Below are positions 25,747-34,246 of a DNA stretch of 47,828 nucleotides, one piece after another. The position numbers were made by a program, and so were the translations under genes. Within the stretch, counting starts at the first letter, position 1. Each line of letters opens with the position of its first letter. Origin of the DNA: Flavobacteriaceae bacterium (GTDB taxonomy: Bacteria > Bacteroidota > Bacteroidia > Flavobacteriales > Flavobacteriaceae); assembly GCA_024644745.1 (NCBI GenBank), contig JAHEHF010000016.1, positions 1-47,828 of the forward strand. Direction: 5' to 3'. The notes beneath the pieces were generated by a model. The model ran no database searches. It had not been told where the DNA came from and was given only the letters and a program-made list of their open reading frames with translations.

Positions 25747-26766
25747 TCAATCTTCCCAGGCCATTTTAAATTCGGCATCCTGCATCCGGTTGCCGCCCTG
25801 CTGGTCGTGAACCGCATAATTGAAGCCAGATCTCAAACTGTATCCGCCATATTCTCCGTTTTTATTCAGGGCAATAAACCCAACCTGCAAATATTCCATA
25901 TCCCTGTGGCCCTTATGCTTGGCATAGATTCTTTCGACCATCTCTTTACAAGCCTCCCGGGGTGACTTGCCCTGTCGCATCAATTCGACCACCATCGCAC
26001 TTCCGGCGGTTCTGATAACGGCCTCGCCTAAACCTGTGGCAGCAGCGGCTCCCACCTCATTGTCCAAAAACAATCCGGCTCCAATGATGGGAGAATCCCC
26101 TACGCGACCGTGCATCTTCCATGCGGCTCCACTGGTCGTGCAACCCCCTGAAATATTGCCATCCTTGTCAATGAGCAGCATACTGATGGTATCGTGGTTC
26201 TCTATATTGATCACGGGTTTGTACTTTGAAGCTTCCATCCATTTCCGCCAAGCTTTCTCAGCTTTATCTGTTAGCAGATCTTCAACGACAAAACCTTTAG
26301 ACAAAGCAAACTGCAAGGCACCCTCTCCCGAGAGCATGACATGCGGTGTATCCTGCATGACCATTTTTGCCACTGAAATCGGGTGTTTTATACCCTGCAG
26401 AAAAGATACCGAACCACAATTGCTTTGATGGTCCATAATGCATGCATCAAGGGTCACCTTGCCCTCACGGTCAGGAAAGCCACCATAGCCCACAGTGGTT
26501 ACCTCGGGATCTCCTTCCGGTATTTTAACCCCCGCCTCAATGGCTTCGATTCCAGACTTGCCTTCCTGAAGGTATTTCCATGCCATTTCATTGGCCGGCA
26601 TACCATGGTTCCAGGTGGAAATGATCAAAGGCTTTGTACCTATCAATTCGGATTTGCCCCTAGCCTGGGTTTTTTCATCCCTAAGATCCTGGGCCATTCC
26701 ATAAGCCGTACTCAGCCCTATACTTCCCAAAGCTGCCTTTTTAATAAACTTTCTTCTGTTTGACAT
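25747..26766 (-). CDS. N4-(beta-N-acetylglucosaminyl)-L-asparaginase (glycosylasparaginase)
   Basis: This Ntn-hydrolase cleaves GlcNAc-Asn to aspartate and glucosamine-type product, removing the last glycan-peptide link after proteolysis. The 339-aa precursor starts with a twin-arginine-like signal (SNRRKFIKKAALGSIGLS). It carries the self-cleavage site HDT (191-193), so Thr193 would become the N-terminal nucleophile of the beta chain. Supporting motifs are PLIISTWNHGMPANE, GYGGFPDREG, LDACIMDH, HGRVGDSPIIGAGLF and AAATGLGEAVIRTAGS. The HGRVGDSPI and ATGLGE pieces separate it from plain isoaspartyl peptidases. Tat-type export suggests a folded periplasmic enzyme. It is last in the symporter-GH130-CBM9 transcript. 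Confidence 0.93.
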   Translation of the reverse strand: MSNRRKFIKKAALGSIGLSTAYGMAQDLRDEKTQARGKSELIGTKPLIISTWNHGMPANEMAWKYLQEGKSGIEAIEAGVKIPEGDPEVTTVGYGGFPDREGKVTLDACIMDHQSNCGSVSFLQGIKHPISVAKMVMQDTPHVMLSGEGALQFALSKGFVVEDLLTDKAEKAWRKWMEASKYKPVINIENHDTISMLLIDKDGNISGGCTTSGAAWKMHGRVGDSPIIGAGLFLDNEVGAAAATGLGEAVIRTAGSAMVVELMRQGKSPREACKEMVERIYAKHKGHRDMEYLQVGFIALNKNGEYGGYSLRSGFNYAVHDQQGGNRMQDAEFKMAWED

Positions 26767-26817
26767 TGCTTCTATTCTTTAATGCTTTCTTAACCTTTTG
26801 CCCTTCTGGATTTTATT

Positions 26818-26832
26818 CGGAATTCGATTCCG
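26818..26832 (-). other. Small inverted repeat between CBM9 and glycosylasparaginase genes
   Basis: A 6-bp stem CGGAAT / ATTCCG with a 3-nt loop lies 5 nt past the CBM9 stop, in the 70-bp gap before the glycosylasparaginase start. It has no T tract, so it is more likely an mRNA-stabilising or processing hairpin than a terminator, if it is real. Confidence 0.25.
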
Positions 26833-26836
26833 GGTA

Positions 26837-27898
26837 TCATTTTGAAAGAAATTTTCCATCTTCCCTGACGATAAGCGTTTTTCCGCTAAAAGGACTCTTT
26901 ACCGACAGGTTCCAGCCCAGATCATGACTTTTCAAGAATACCTCTAGCGGCTGGCCCTCCACTTCAATGCTTTCATTGGTAAGCGAAGAAACATTGGCTG
27001 CCCGGGCATTGTTATTTTCGATATATTTTAAATGAGACCGGTAAAGTGCATACAATTCCCATTTGATCTTTTCATCTTCGTTAATTTGAAATTCAGAGAC
27101 ATCTGCAGGTTCCTTCGAGGAGAAAAATACATAGGCCCATTTTTCAGGCTCGTGCATATTGATCACTCCGGTTGGTGACCATACCCAATTGTATTCAGGC
27201 AAATATTTGCCATTTTCATCCTTTTTCCTGACATAAGCCTGATCGACAATATCAAATTCCCAATTGACCCTCGAAAAATTAACCCTCCAGAATTGGTCAA
27301 CCGGAACGACATCCTGGTTATAACCCAATTTAAAAGTGGACCATGGAATGGCAATTTCAACGGTCCATCCTTCATCCTGATCCCTGAAATCATTGAGGGT
27401 CCCGTCAACATGGATCGCAGATTTTAGACCGATCATTTCATAATCATTGATAACGGCATTGCTTCCCCTGTAGGGTTCCGTTAAGAACAAATCCCATGCT
27501 GTATTCAGGGCATTGACTTCCAGTTCATAATAATTGTGGGTATCGCCATCAGGATCGACAAATACCTCAAAATCATTATTGTAAAAAATGATCGTATCTC
27601 TTTGTTTCAGATTGGCCCAAACATGTGGTTCCTTCATTTTGGCCAGAATATAAAAATAGTTATCATCCCAAAGCATTTTCACCCTCGTACTGTATTTGGG
27701 AATCTTTTCACCTTCTATGTCGATAAATTCATCCGACCAGGAGGCTTTTTCCCAGTCTTTTTCAATTGACTTTCCGTCAATCGTCAATTCTTTCTGTGCC
27801 TTTAGGGCGACATATGTTTTTGGAACAATTAATTCGTTGGATTGTGCCTTTGCAAAGCCGCAAACCATGACTGTCAATACCAGGATCCAGGTTTTCAT
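26837..27898 (-). CDS. Secreted CBM9-like (DOMON-type) carbohydrate-binding protein
   Basis: The 353-aa product has a signal peptide (MKTWILVLTVMVCGFAKAQ) and a family 9-like carbohydrate-binding domain (about 30-240). The domain shows LTIDGKSIEKDWEKASWSDEF, RVKMLWDDNYFYILAKMKEPH, NNDFEVFVDPDGDTHNYYELE, WTVEIAIPWSTF and VNFSRVNWEF. The conserved Trp/Asp pattern of the CBM9 beta-sandwich is present, while no catalytic motif is visible. A second region (about 255-353) has no clear relative. It is 4 nt after GH130 and 70 nt before glycosylasparaginase, so it probably presents the glycan or glycopeptide in the periplasm. The substrate cannot be read from the sequence. Confidence 0.82.
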   Translation of the reverse strand: MKTWILVLTVMVCGFAKAQSNELIVPKTYVALKAQKELTIDGKSIEKDWEKASWSDEFIDIEGEKIPKYSTRVKMLWDDNYFYILAKMKEPHVWANLKQRDTIIFYNNDFEVFVDPDGDTHNYYELEVNALNTAWDLFLTEPYRGSNAVINDYEMIGLKSAIHVDGTLNDFRDQDEGWTVEIAIPWSTFKLGYNQDVVPVDQFWRVNFSRVNWEFDIVDQAYVRKKDENGKYLPEYNWVWSPTGVINMHEPEKWAYVFFSSKEPADVSEFQINEDEKIKWELYALYRSHLKYIENNNARAANVSSLTNESIEVEGQPLEVFLKSHDLGWNLSVKSPFSGKTLIVREDGKFLSK

Positions 27899-27902
27899 AA
27901 TG

Positions 27903-28868
27903 CTATAAACTATTGTTAATCGTAAATTCTACTACCTCACTTAACTTGCCAAATGCCAGCCCTACCACTGTATCTGCGGCACCATAATATACCGAGAGTC
28001 GGTCACTTTGTTCATCGTGCAGTGCCGCGCAGGGAAAAATAACATTGGGCACATCGCCCACCTGCTCATAGGTTACAGAAGGGCTCAACAAATAGGGTTT
28101 TGTTCTGTACCTCACCTTTTCCGGAGCGTTTTCTTCAAGCAATGCGGCCCCCATGGCATAACGAAATCCATTACAGGTGTTGATCACCCCATGGTAAATC
28201 ATGAGCCAGCCTTCACTGGTTAATATGGGAATGGGGCCGGCTCCAATTTTGGTGCATTGCCAGGCACTTTCTTCAAAAGGAGCTGTTTTCATGACAACAC
28301 GATGTTCTCCCCAATACTTCATATCAGGGCTGAAACTGACATAAATATCTCCGAATGGGGTATGCCCGTTATCACTGGGCCGACTGAGCATTGCATATTT
28401 TCCATTGATTTTTTTTGGAAACAACACACCGTTTCTGTTAAAGGGTAAAAATGCATTTTCGCATTGAAAAAACTCCCTGAAATCAAAGGTGTAGGCTATT
28501 CCGATGGTCGGACCATGATACCCGTTGCACCAGGTGATCCAATATCTGTCTTCTATGAAAACCACCCTTGGGTCATATTTATAATCAGAATCTATCATAT
28601 CCGTGTTGCCCTTTTGCATCACGATCGGATCATGCTCAATGTCCCAATGGATACCATCTTTGCTGAAACCGGCGAAGATATTCATCTGAACCGCTTTATT
28701 GTCGCATCTGAACACTCCGGCAAAGCCATCTTCAAAGGCCACTACCGCGCTGTTAAAAATGCTGTTCGAGCTAGGGATGGCATCTCTTTCAATAATGGGG
28801 TTCATGGAATAGCGCCACATTACTTCCTTACTGTTTTCGGGTCTTTCCTGCCAGGGTATATTTTTCAA
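27903..28868 (-). CDS. GH130 beta-mannoside phosphorylase (probable Man-beta-1,4-GlcNAc phosphorylase)
   Basis: GH130 enzymes phosphorolyse beta-1,4-mannosides; the N-glycan core disaccharide Man-GlcNAc is the substrate of close relatives. The 321-aa protein lacks a signal peptide, so it is cytoplasmic. It starts at TTG (28868): the conserved IPWQERP beginning requires it, and the next ATG would remove 17 residues. Features are [16 protein letters not shown], the catalytic Asp99 in KYDPRVVF, R145 in NRNGVLFP, R163 in LSRP, GAGPIPI and H226 in YHGV. These three sit where phosphate ligands lie in phosphorylases (from memory). It is between the symporter (28 nt) and CBM9 genes. Confidence 0.9.
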   Translation of the reverse strand: MKNIPWQERPENSKEVMWRYSMNPIIERDAIPSSNSIFNSAVVAFEDGFAGVFRCDNKAVQMNIFAGFSKDGIHWDIEHDPIVMQKGNTDMIDSDYKYDPRVVFIEDRYWITWCNGYHGPTIGIAYTFDFREFFQCENAFLPFNRNGVLFPKKINGKYAMLSRPSDNGHTPFGDIYVSFSPDMKYWGEHRVVMKTAPFEESAWQCTKIGAGPIPILTSEGWLMIYHGVINTCNGFRYAMGAALLEENAPEKVRYRTKPYLLSPSVTYEQVGDVPNVIFPCAALHDEQSDRLSVYYGAADTVVGLAFGKLSEVVEFTINNSL

Positions 28869-28896
28869 AACTTAATTATTTAGATAGGATTCAACA

Positions 28897-30774
28897 TCAA
28901 TTTGCTATTTTATTGACACGGTCAAGCCAGGTATATTTTAAAATGACCGAGGTCACTAAAAATACAACAAATGCGATAAAGGCCTTGGGATAATCCCTGA
29001 TCACCAAATATATGGGCAAAACAATCATGCTCGACTGCCAGATGATCCCTATGGCACAGTTGATCATGTCGATCCCAAATTCCCGGTTCTGGGTTATTGT
29101 TTCGTCTTCATTTTTCAACTCCTGATAAACAGGGCGCCACCATCCCCAGGGCCTTACATTTCTGTAAAAAGATTTTAAAACAGCCATATCAGTGGGCTTG
29201 CCAAAATAGGTTCCAAGAAAGGACCCTAACAAAGAAAACCCGAAAATGATCGGAAACAGATAAATGGCATGCATTTGGGTCAATTCGTACAGCATGAAAT
29301 CTTCGGAGAAGGATTCCTTGTTCTGATCAAGAACAAATTGCAGGGTAGCAATGATCAATCCTGCCACCATACCCCAAAAATATCCCCATCCATTAAAACG
29401 CCACCAAACCCATTTGAGAAAATTCGCAGCAACATAGCCCCCGAACAAGGCACTTGTGATCCATAATGTAAGGGAATTAATGGAATTGGCGAAGAACCCC
29501 ATAAAAACCCCAAGGGCTACCACCAGAAAAGAGGCGATATGACTTGCCTTAACATAATGCCTGCTGCTCGCTTCAGGTTTGAAATACTTTTTATAAATAT
29601 CATTGACTATATAGGCAGGGCCTGCGTTGACAAAAGCCGAGAAAGTTGACATAAAGGCGGCTAATAGCCCGGCAAGCAACAATCCTTTGATCCCTACAGG
29701 AATATGAAAATTAATTACCTTGGGCAACAGAACTTCGAGATCCCTTCCATTGAGATTAGGATCAGCTGCCATCTCAGGCCCAATCATGACCAGGGCGATC
29801 ACGACGATACCGGCAATCAAAAAATACCTGGGAATAAAAAGGATAAGATTGGTAAAACCACTCATATAGGCAGCTTCCTTCACCGTTTTTGTAGAGAGAA
29901 TTCTCTGCAGGTCAAAACTCGGGGTAGGCCCCGCAACACTTGCAAAAAAACCTTTGAATAAGGTCATGCCAATAAAGGCTCCGAACATTTTGTAGCCTTC
30001 TGAGTCTATCAGTTCATTGAAGGCTTTAAAATCATCACCCCAGTGGGTTCCCAGTTCTGCACTAAAAAAAACATTCCTCCATTCCTCTGAAATGATACTG
30101 CTCAACTGGGCATCACTGATCGACACATAAGCATAGACGGCAACCAGGATTCCGGCAATGACCATGATACCATATTGCAAAACTTCTGTGGCCACTACCG
30201 AGAACATCCCCCCTTTTACTGTATAAAACGTGGTAAGCACAATAATGATCAATCCGTAACTCTGGTCTGAGGAGAGCAGCTGAAAGCTGCCCATGTTGAG
30301 TGCCATGTCCCAGGGTAAGATAATGGTCATGAACTTTCCAACCCCTTCAAAGAAGTAGGCAATAAAACCAATGGCAGCAATAATGGCAAATACAGCCACA
30401 ATAATGTGTGAGGCCCTTCCCGACCTGTCATCACCAAAGCGAGTGAGAATCCATTCTGATCCCGTCATGATATTTGACCTTCGTATCCAAACAGCCAAAA
30501 ACATCATCACAAATATCTGGTTCCAGATGGGCCATAACCACATGAACATAAAACTTTTTACCCCGTACAAAAACAGGATACCCACCATCCAGGCCGTCCC
30601 TGACACATCAAACATTCCTGAACCGTTGCTCAAACCCAGGAAATACCATTTGATTTCGTTCCCTCCCAAAAAGTAAGAATCAAGCCCTTTGGAAGCTTTT
30701 TTCGATACCCAGGTCCCCACCACCAGAGTGAGCACCACGTATATCAGAATAATGGATACATCAATTGTGTTCAT
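28897..30774 (-). CDS. Sodium:solute symporter (SSS family)
   Basis: The 625-aa inner-membrane protein starts with a membrane helix (IDVSIILIYVVLTLVVGTWV) and shows the SSS pattern SKKASKGLDSYFLGGNEIKW and LGLSNGSGMFDVSGTAW. About 13-15 hydrophobic helices follow, for example FAIIAAIGFIAYFFEGVGKF and GLLLAGLLAAFMSTFSAF, the latter matching the sodium-site helix. A polar loop before the last helices is longer than in typical sugar symporters. It probably moves a small sugar into the cytoplasm with sodium. Its place directly before the cytoplasmic GH130 gene makes Man-GlcNAc or mannose the likely cargo. It is 9 nt after the GH92 copy 3 gene. Confidence 0.9.
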   Translation of the reverse strand: MNTIDVSIILIYVVLTLVVGTWVSKKASKGLDSYFLGGNEIKWYFLGLSNGSGMFDVSGTAWMVGILFLYGVKSFMFMWLWPIWNQIFVMMFLAVWIRRSNIMTGSEWILTRFGDDRSGRASHIIVAVFAIIAAIGFIAYFFEGVGKFMTIILPWDMALNMGSFQLLSSDQSYGLIIIVLTTFYTVKGGMFSVVATEVLQYGIMVIAGILVAVYAYVSISDAQLSSIISEEWRNVFFSAELGTHWGDDFKAFNELIDSEGYKMFGAFIGMTLFKGFFASVAGPTPSFDLQRILSTKTVKEAAYMSGFTNLILFIPRYFLIAGIVVIALVMIGPEMAADPNLNGRDLEVLLPKVINFHIPVGIKGLLLAGLLAAFMSTFSAFVNAGPAYIVNDIYKKYFKPEASSRHYVKASHIASFLVVALGVFMGFFANSINSLTLWITSALFGGYVAANFLKWVWWRFNGWGYFWGMVAGLIIATLQFVLDQNKESFSEDFMLYELTQMHAIYLFPIIFGFSLLGSFLGTYFGKPTDMAVLKSFYRNVRPWGWWRPVYQELKNEDETITQNREFGIDMINCAIGIIWQSSMIVLPIYLVIRDYPKAFIAFVVFLVTSVILKYTWLDRVNKIAN

Positions 30775-30783
30775 ATCTGCTAT

Positions 30784-33042
30784 TTAATTCAGCGTCCCCC
30801 AGTTCTTATTGGGTTCAGGTCCCATGGTTACTTCCAGGAGCCCTCCCTGAATTATTTCTTCATGGGTCAAAGTTGTTTTGTTGATTTCTTTCCCATTGAG
30901 CCTTGCAGATTGTATGTAGATGTTCTTGTCAGAAGTCTCTTGTGCGACAATATCAAAGGTCTTGTCTTCAGAAATTCTTATGCTGCTTCTTTTAAAAATC
31001 GGGCTTCCAATCTGGTAAATGCCTGAGGCCGGGTTGTACGGGTAAATTCCCATTGCACTCATCACATACCATGCAGACATTTGACCGCAATCCTCGTTGC
31101 CGCTCAAGCCTTCAGGCCCTGTTTTATACTGGGTCTTTAATATTTCCCTCACCCAGTATTGCGTTCTCCAGGGCTGACCCGAATAGTTAAACATGTAGGC
31201 AATATGGTGGCTGGGTTCATTGCCATGGGCGTATTGACCGATCAATCCTGAAATATCTACTGAGACATTGTCTCCTGTGATCTCAGATGATTCGGTGAAC
31301 AATTGCTCTAGTTTACTGTTAAACGCTTCCGTGCCCCCGTGCATCTTGATCAGATTTTCAACATCGTGCAAAACAAACCAGCTGTGCTGCCAGGCGTTGC
31401 CTTCAGTGTAATCCGCATGCACCCTGTGCGATGAAAACTTAGGGTCAAAAGGCTCGTGCCAGGACTTACCGTCCTGAGCTTTGCCCCTCATAAAGCCGGT
31501 ATTCTTGTCAAATAAATATGTATAGGCTCTGGACCTTTTTGAAAAATACTCATAATCTTCTGTTTTACCCAAGGCCTTTGCCATTTGAGCCACACACCAG
31601 TCATCATAGGCAAACTCGAGGGTAATGGTCACTGATTCATCCAGGAGGTCATAGGGCACATAGCCGTATTTTTTATAGAGATCCAGCCCGCGCTTGTCCT
31701 GCATCATCGTAGCTTTCATTGCCGCATAGGCCTTTTCCGCGTCAAAGCCTTTGATCCCTTTTCTATAGGCTTCCGCGATAACCGGAATGGCATGATAGCC
31801 CGTCATTGTATAGGTTTCATTGCCGTAAAGTGTCCATACCGGGAGAATCCCGCTATTGTCATAATATACCAGCATCGTATTGATGATATCCGAAACCATG
31901 GATGGATCCGTAAGGGTTAACAGGGGATGCTCTGTCCTGAAGGTATCCCATAAAGACAAGGTGGAATAGGCCATGAAATCGGAGGCAGTGGCAATACTGT
32001 CATTTTCAAGCCTGAATTGATGGTTCACGTCACTGAAAGCCACCGGTGCCAGTTGTGTGTGGTACAGTGCCGAATAGAAAATTTCCTTCAGGGTATCATT
32101 TTCAGATTCTACTTCAATTCCTGAAAGATTGACATCCCAGGCCTCTGCTGCCAGATTTTTAACCTTTTTAAAGTCAAAGGTGTTCTCGTGTTCCTTCATG
32201 TTCAGCCTTGCATTCTCAATGCTCACTGAAGAAAGGCCCACCTTTACCTTCAATTCCATAGAGCTTCCTTTGTTAAAGTACAATTGCACTGCCGTTTTTT
32301 CACCCCTTACAAGATTGGTTTTCTCTATATATGTACCATCTGCAACCAGGTCATAATTTTCAATGGATTTGGAAAATTCGATGGCAAAGAAAACTTTTTG
32401 ATTTTTGGCCCAACCTGTGCTGTGCCTGTATCCCACAACAGTATTTTTGTCAACAATTTTAATTTGAGTTTCGGTAGGTTTGTCCCAGTTGATGGCAAAT
32501 CCGAGGTCCATGACCACAGATTGCACGTCATTTTCCCGATAGGTATACTTGTGAAAACCCGTTCGCTTGTCAGCCGTGAGTTCAGCCAGAATTTGATGGT
32601 CCTTTAAAAACACTTTGTAATAACCTGGGGTGGCCATTTCCTCTTCATGGGTGTAAGAAGATTTATAAGGCAACTCATCACGATTCCCGGCAGGTTCACT
32701 CAAATCAACCTTTTTATTGATGGGCATCAGTCGAATATCATTGAGATCACCAATTCCTGTTCCACTTAAATGCAAATGGCTGAAACCAATTGTAATCGAA
32801 TCTGAGTAATGGTAACCCGAACACCAGTCCCACTCTGAGATACCGTTATCAGGACTTACCTGCAGCATGCCAAAAGGCACGGTAGCACCTGGATAAGTAT
32901 GACCATGTCCGCCCGTACCAATAAACGGATCAACATATTGACCGGGTAAGGTTTTTTCATTCTGAACTTGGTCGGGTACTTCTTTACAGGTGATCAAACT
33001 TATGGCCACTGCAACCAAAAATAATGACTGTTTGAATCTCAT
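30784..33042 (-). CDS. GH92 alpha-mannosidase (copy 3), lipoprotein
   Basis: The 752-aa product has a lipoprotein signal (ISLITC) and the most canonical GH92 start: YVDPFIGTGGHGHTYPGA then TVPFGMLQVSPDNG and SHLHLSGTGIGDLNDI. The probable acid is E547 in DYTEGNAWQHSW, the loop is YAHGNEPSHHIAYMFNYSG (H606, E609), and the base/metal motif is GNEDCGQMSAWYVMSAMGIYP (648 onward). These features resemble characterised alpha-1,2-mannosidases, though linkage cannot be fixed from sequence alone. It is first in the minus-strand operon that continues through the symporter, GH130, CBM9 and glycosylasparaginase, and it faces the LytS gene across a shared promoter region. Confidence 0.94.
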   Translation of the reverse strand: MRFKQSLFLVAVAISLITCKEVPDQVQNEKTLPGQYVDPFIGTGGHGHTYPGATVPFGMLQVSPDNGISEWDWCSGYHYSDSITIGFSHLHLSGTGIGDLNDIRLMPINKKVDLSEPAGNRDELPYKSSYTHEEEMATPGYYKVFLKDHQILAELTADKRTGFHKYTYRENDVQSVVMDLGFAINWDKPTETQIKIVDKNTVVGYRHSTGWAKNQKVFFAIEFSKSIENYDLVADGTYIEKTNLVRGEKTAVQLYFNKGSSMELKVKVGLSSVSIENARLNMKEHENTFDFKKVKNLAAEAWDVNLSGIEVESENDTLKEIFYSALYHTQLAPVAFSDVNHQFRLENDSIATASDFMAYSTLSLWDTFRTEHPLLTLTDPSMVSDIINTMLVYYDNSGILPVWTLYGNETYTMTGYHAIPVIAEAYRKGIKGFDAEKAYAAMKATMMQDKRGLDLYKKYGYVPYDLLDESVTITLEFAYDDWCVAQMAKALGKTEDYEYFSKRSRAYTYLFDKNTGFMRGKAQDGKSWHEPFDPKFSSHRVHADYTEGNAWQHSWFVLHDVENLIKMHGGTEAFNSKLEQLFTESSEITGDNVSVDISGLIGQYAHGNEPSHHIAYMFNYSGQPWRTQYWVREILKTQYKTGPEGLSGNEDCGQMSAWYVMSAMGIYPYNPASGIYQIGSPIFKRSSIRISEDKTFDIVAQETSDKNIYIQSARLNGKEINKTTLTHEEIIQGGLLEVTMGPEPNKNWGTLN

Positions 33043-33051
33043 TATTGTCTG

Positions 33052-33082
33052 TTTTATAAAAATGATTAATTGATTTTATAAA
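33052..33082. promoter_or_regulatory. Direct repeat in the GH92/LytS divergent promoter region
   Basis: The 9-bp string TTTTATAAA occurs at 33052-33060 and 33074-33082, 22 bp start to start, in the 121-bp region between the divergent GH92 and LytS genes. Two repeats on one face of the helix is the geometry bound by LytTR regulators. The region is very AT-rich, so chance is a real alternative. Confidence 0.3.
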
Positions 33083-33163
33083 TATTTGCAATTTAATTCT
33101 AAGAAAAAATTAAATTAGACGTATGGCACATAAACTGGGTTGAACTTCATCAAAAAAATCAAA

Positions 33164-34246
33164 ATGGCAATCATAAAAAGTCAAACCTACAGCGCAACAC
33201 GAGAATTACCCGATGTCACCTTAAGATATCATGTAATTTTCTGGTGCCTGTATTTTATTTTTAACACCTTAAGATGGGGCAGTTATTTCGGAGATTACGA
33301 ATATTCATTAAAAACCAATTCCCTTGGGTTTCCCATCCACATGATACTGTGTTATTTGAATATTTACGTCTTGATGCCGGTCTTCGTCTATAAAAAAAAG
33401 TACCTTACCTATGTCGTCATGCTGGTCTCTGCTTTGTTCATCATGGTCCTGGTTAAATTCAACCTTACCTACTTCCTGGTAAGCAAAAATGTCTGGCCTG
33501 AAGGTCCTGAGATCATTCACAAAATCACACTGAATTATTCCATTGATATGATGATCGGCGAATTGTATGTCATTGCATTTGTAACCGCCATAAAAACAAC
33601 ATCAGACTGGATCAAAGAAAAAAAGAGGCTGACCGACCTGGAAAGATTGCAATTACAAACGGAACTGATGTTCCTTCGAATGCAGGTTTCCCCCCACTTC
33701 TTTTTTAACACCCTGAACAATATTTATTCCCTGGCGATCGAAAAATCGGATAAAACACCAAAATTAATATTAAAACTGTCCGAATTGATGCATTACCTCC
33801 TGTATGAAACTAAAAAGAAGCGCCAAAATATAGAAAAGGAAATTCTTTGCATACAGAATTACCTGGACCTGGAAAGGATCAGGCATGGTGAATCTCTTGA
33901 GGTGAACATGGATATCAGTGGCGATATCCGAAACAAAAAAATTGCACCGATGATCTTATTATCATTTGTAGAGAATGCCTTCAAACACGGTGCAAAAAAA
34001 AACATTGGTCAAATTAAAATTGACATTTCCTTTGAAGTCAGAGATGATTTCCTTTATTTTAAGATTTCAAATCCGACGCCTGCTTTGACAAATTTCAGAC
34101 AACAGTTTGATAAAAAAGAAGGAGGGATAGGACTGGAGAATGTAAAGAAAAGACTATCCCTGGGTTATGATGAGAATGATTACGACCTGAAAATAATGAA
34201 TGCAAATAAGATCTTTACCGTCAACTTGAAAATTAAAGTGAAATGA
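33164..34246 (+). CDS. LytS-type sensor histidine kinase (His_kinase family)
   Basis: I start at the ATG at 33164 (360 aa); a TTG at 33140 would add eight residues. The N-terminal half has about four membrane helices (for example YHVIFWCLYFIFNTLRW, HMILCYLNIYVLMPVFVY, YVVMLVSALFIMVLVKF), with no periplasmic sensor domain. After a coiled segment (KEKKRLTDLERLQLQTEL) comes the phospho-acceptor motif MQVSPHFFFNTLNNIYSL. The ATP-binding part shows LLSFVENAFKHGAKKN and GGIGLENVKKRL. It should phosphorylate the response regulator encoded next, whose ATG overlaps its stop by 4 nt. It is the only regulator pair in the locus and probably controls it. Confidence 0.93.
   Translation: MAIIKSQTYSATRELPDVTLRYHVIFWCLYFIFNTLRWGSYFGDYEYSLKTNSLGFPIHMILCYLNIYVLMPVFVYKKKYLTYVVMLVSALFIMVLVKFNLTYFLVSKNVWPEGPEIIHKITLNYSIDMMIGELYVIAFVTAIKTTSDWIKEKKRLTDLERLQLQTELMFLRMQVSPHFFFNTLNNIYSLAIEKSDKTPKLILKLSELMHYLLYETKKKRQNIEKEILCIQNYLDLERIRHGESLEVNMDISGDIRNKKIAPMILLSFVENAFKHGAKKNIGQIKIDISFEVRDDFLYFKISNPTPALTNFRQQFDKKEGGIGLENVKKRLSLGYDENDYDLKIMNANKIFTVNLKIKVK

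Noticed and set aside
25967-26428. 153-aa open frame opposite glycosylasparaginase
   Set aside because: The glycosylasparaginase motifs on the other strand are unambiguous; this frame is a shadow.
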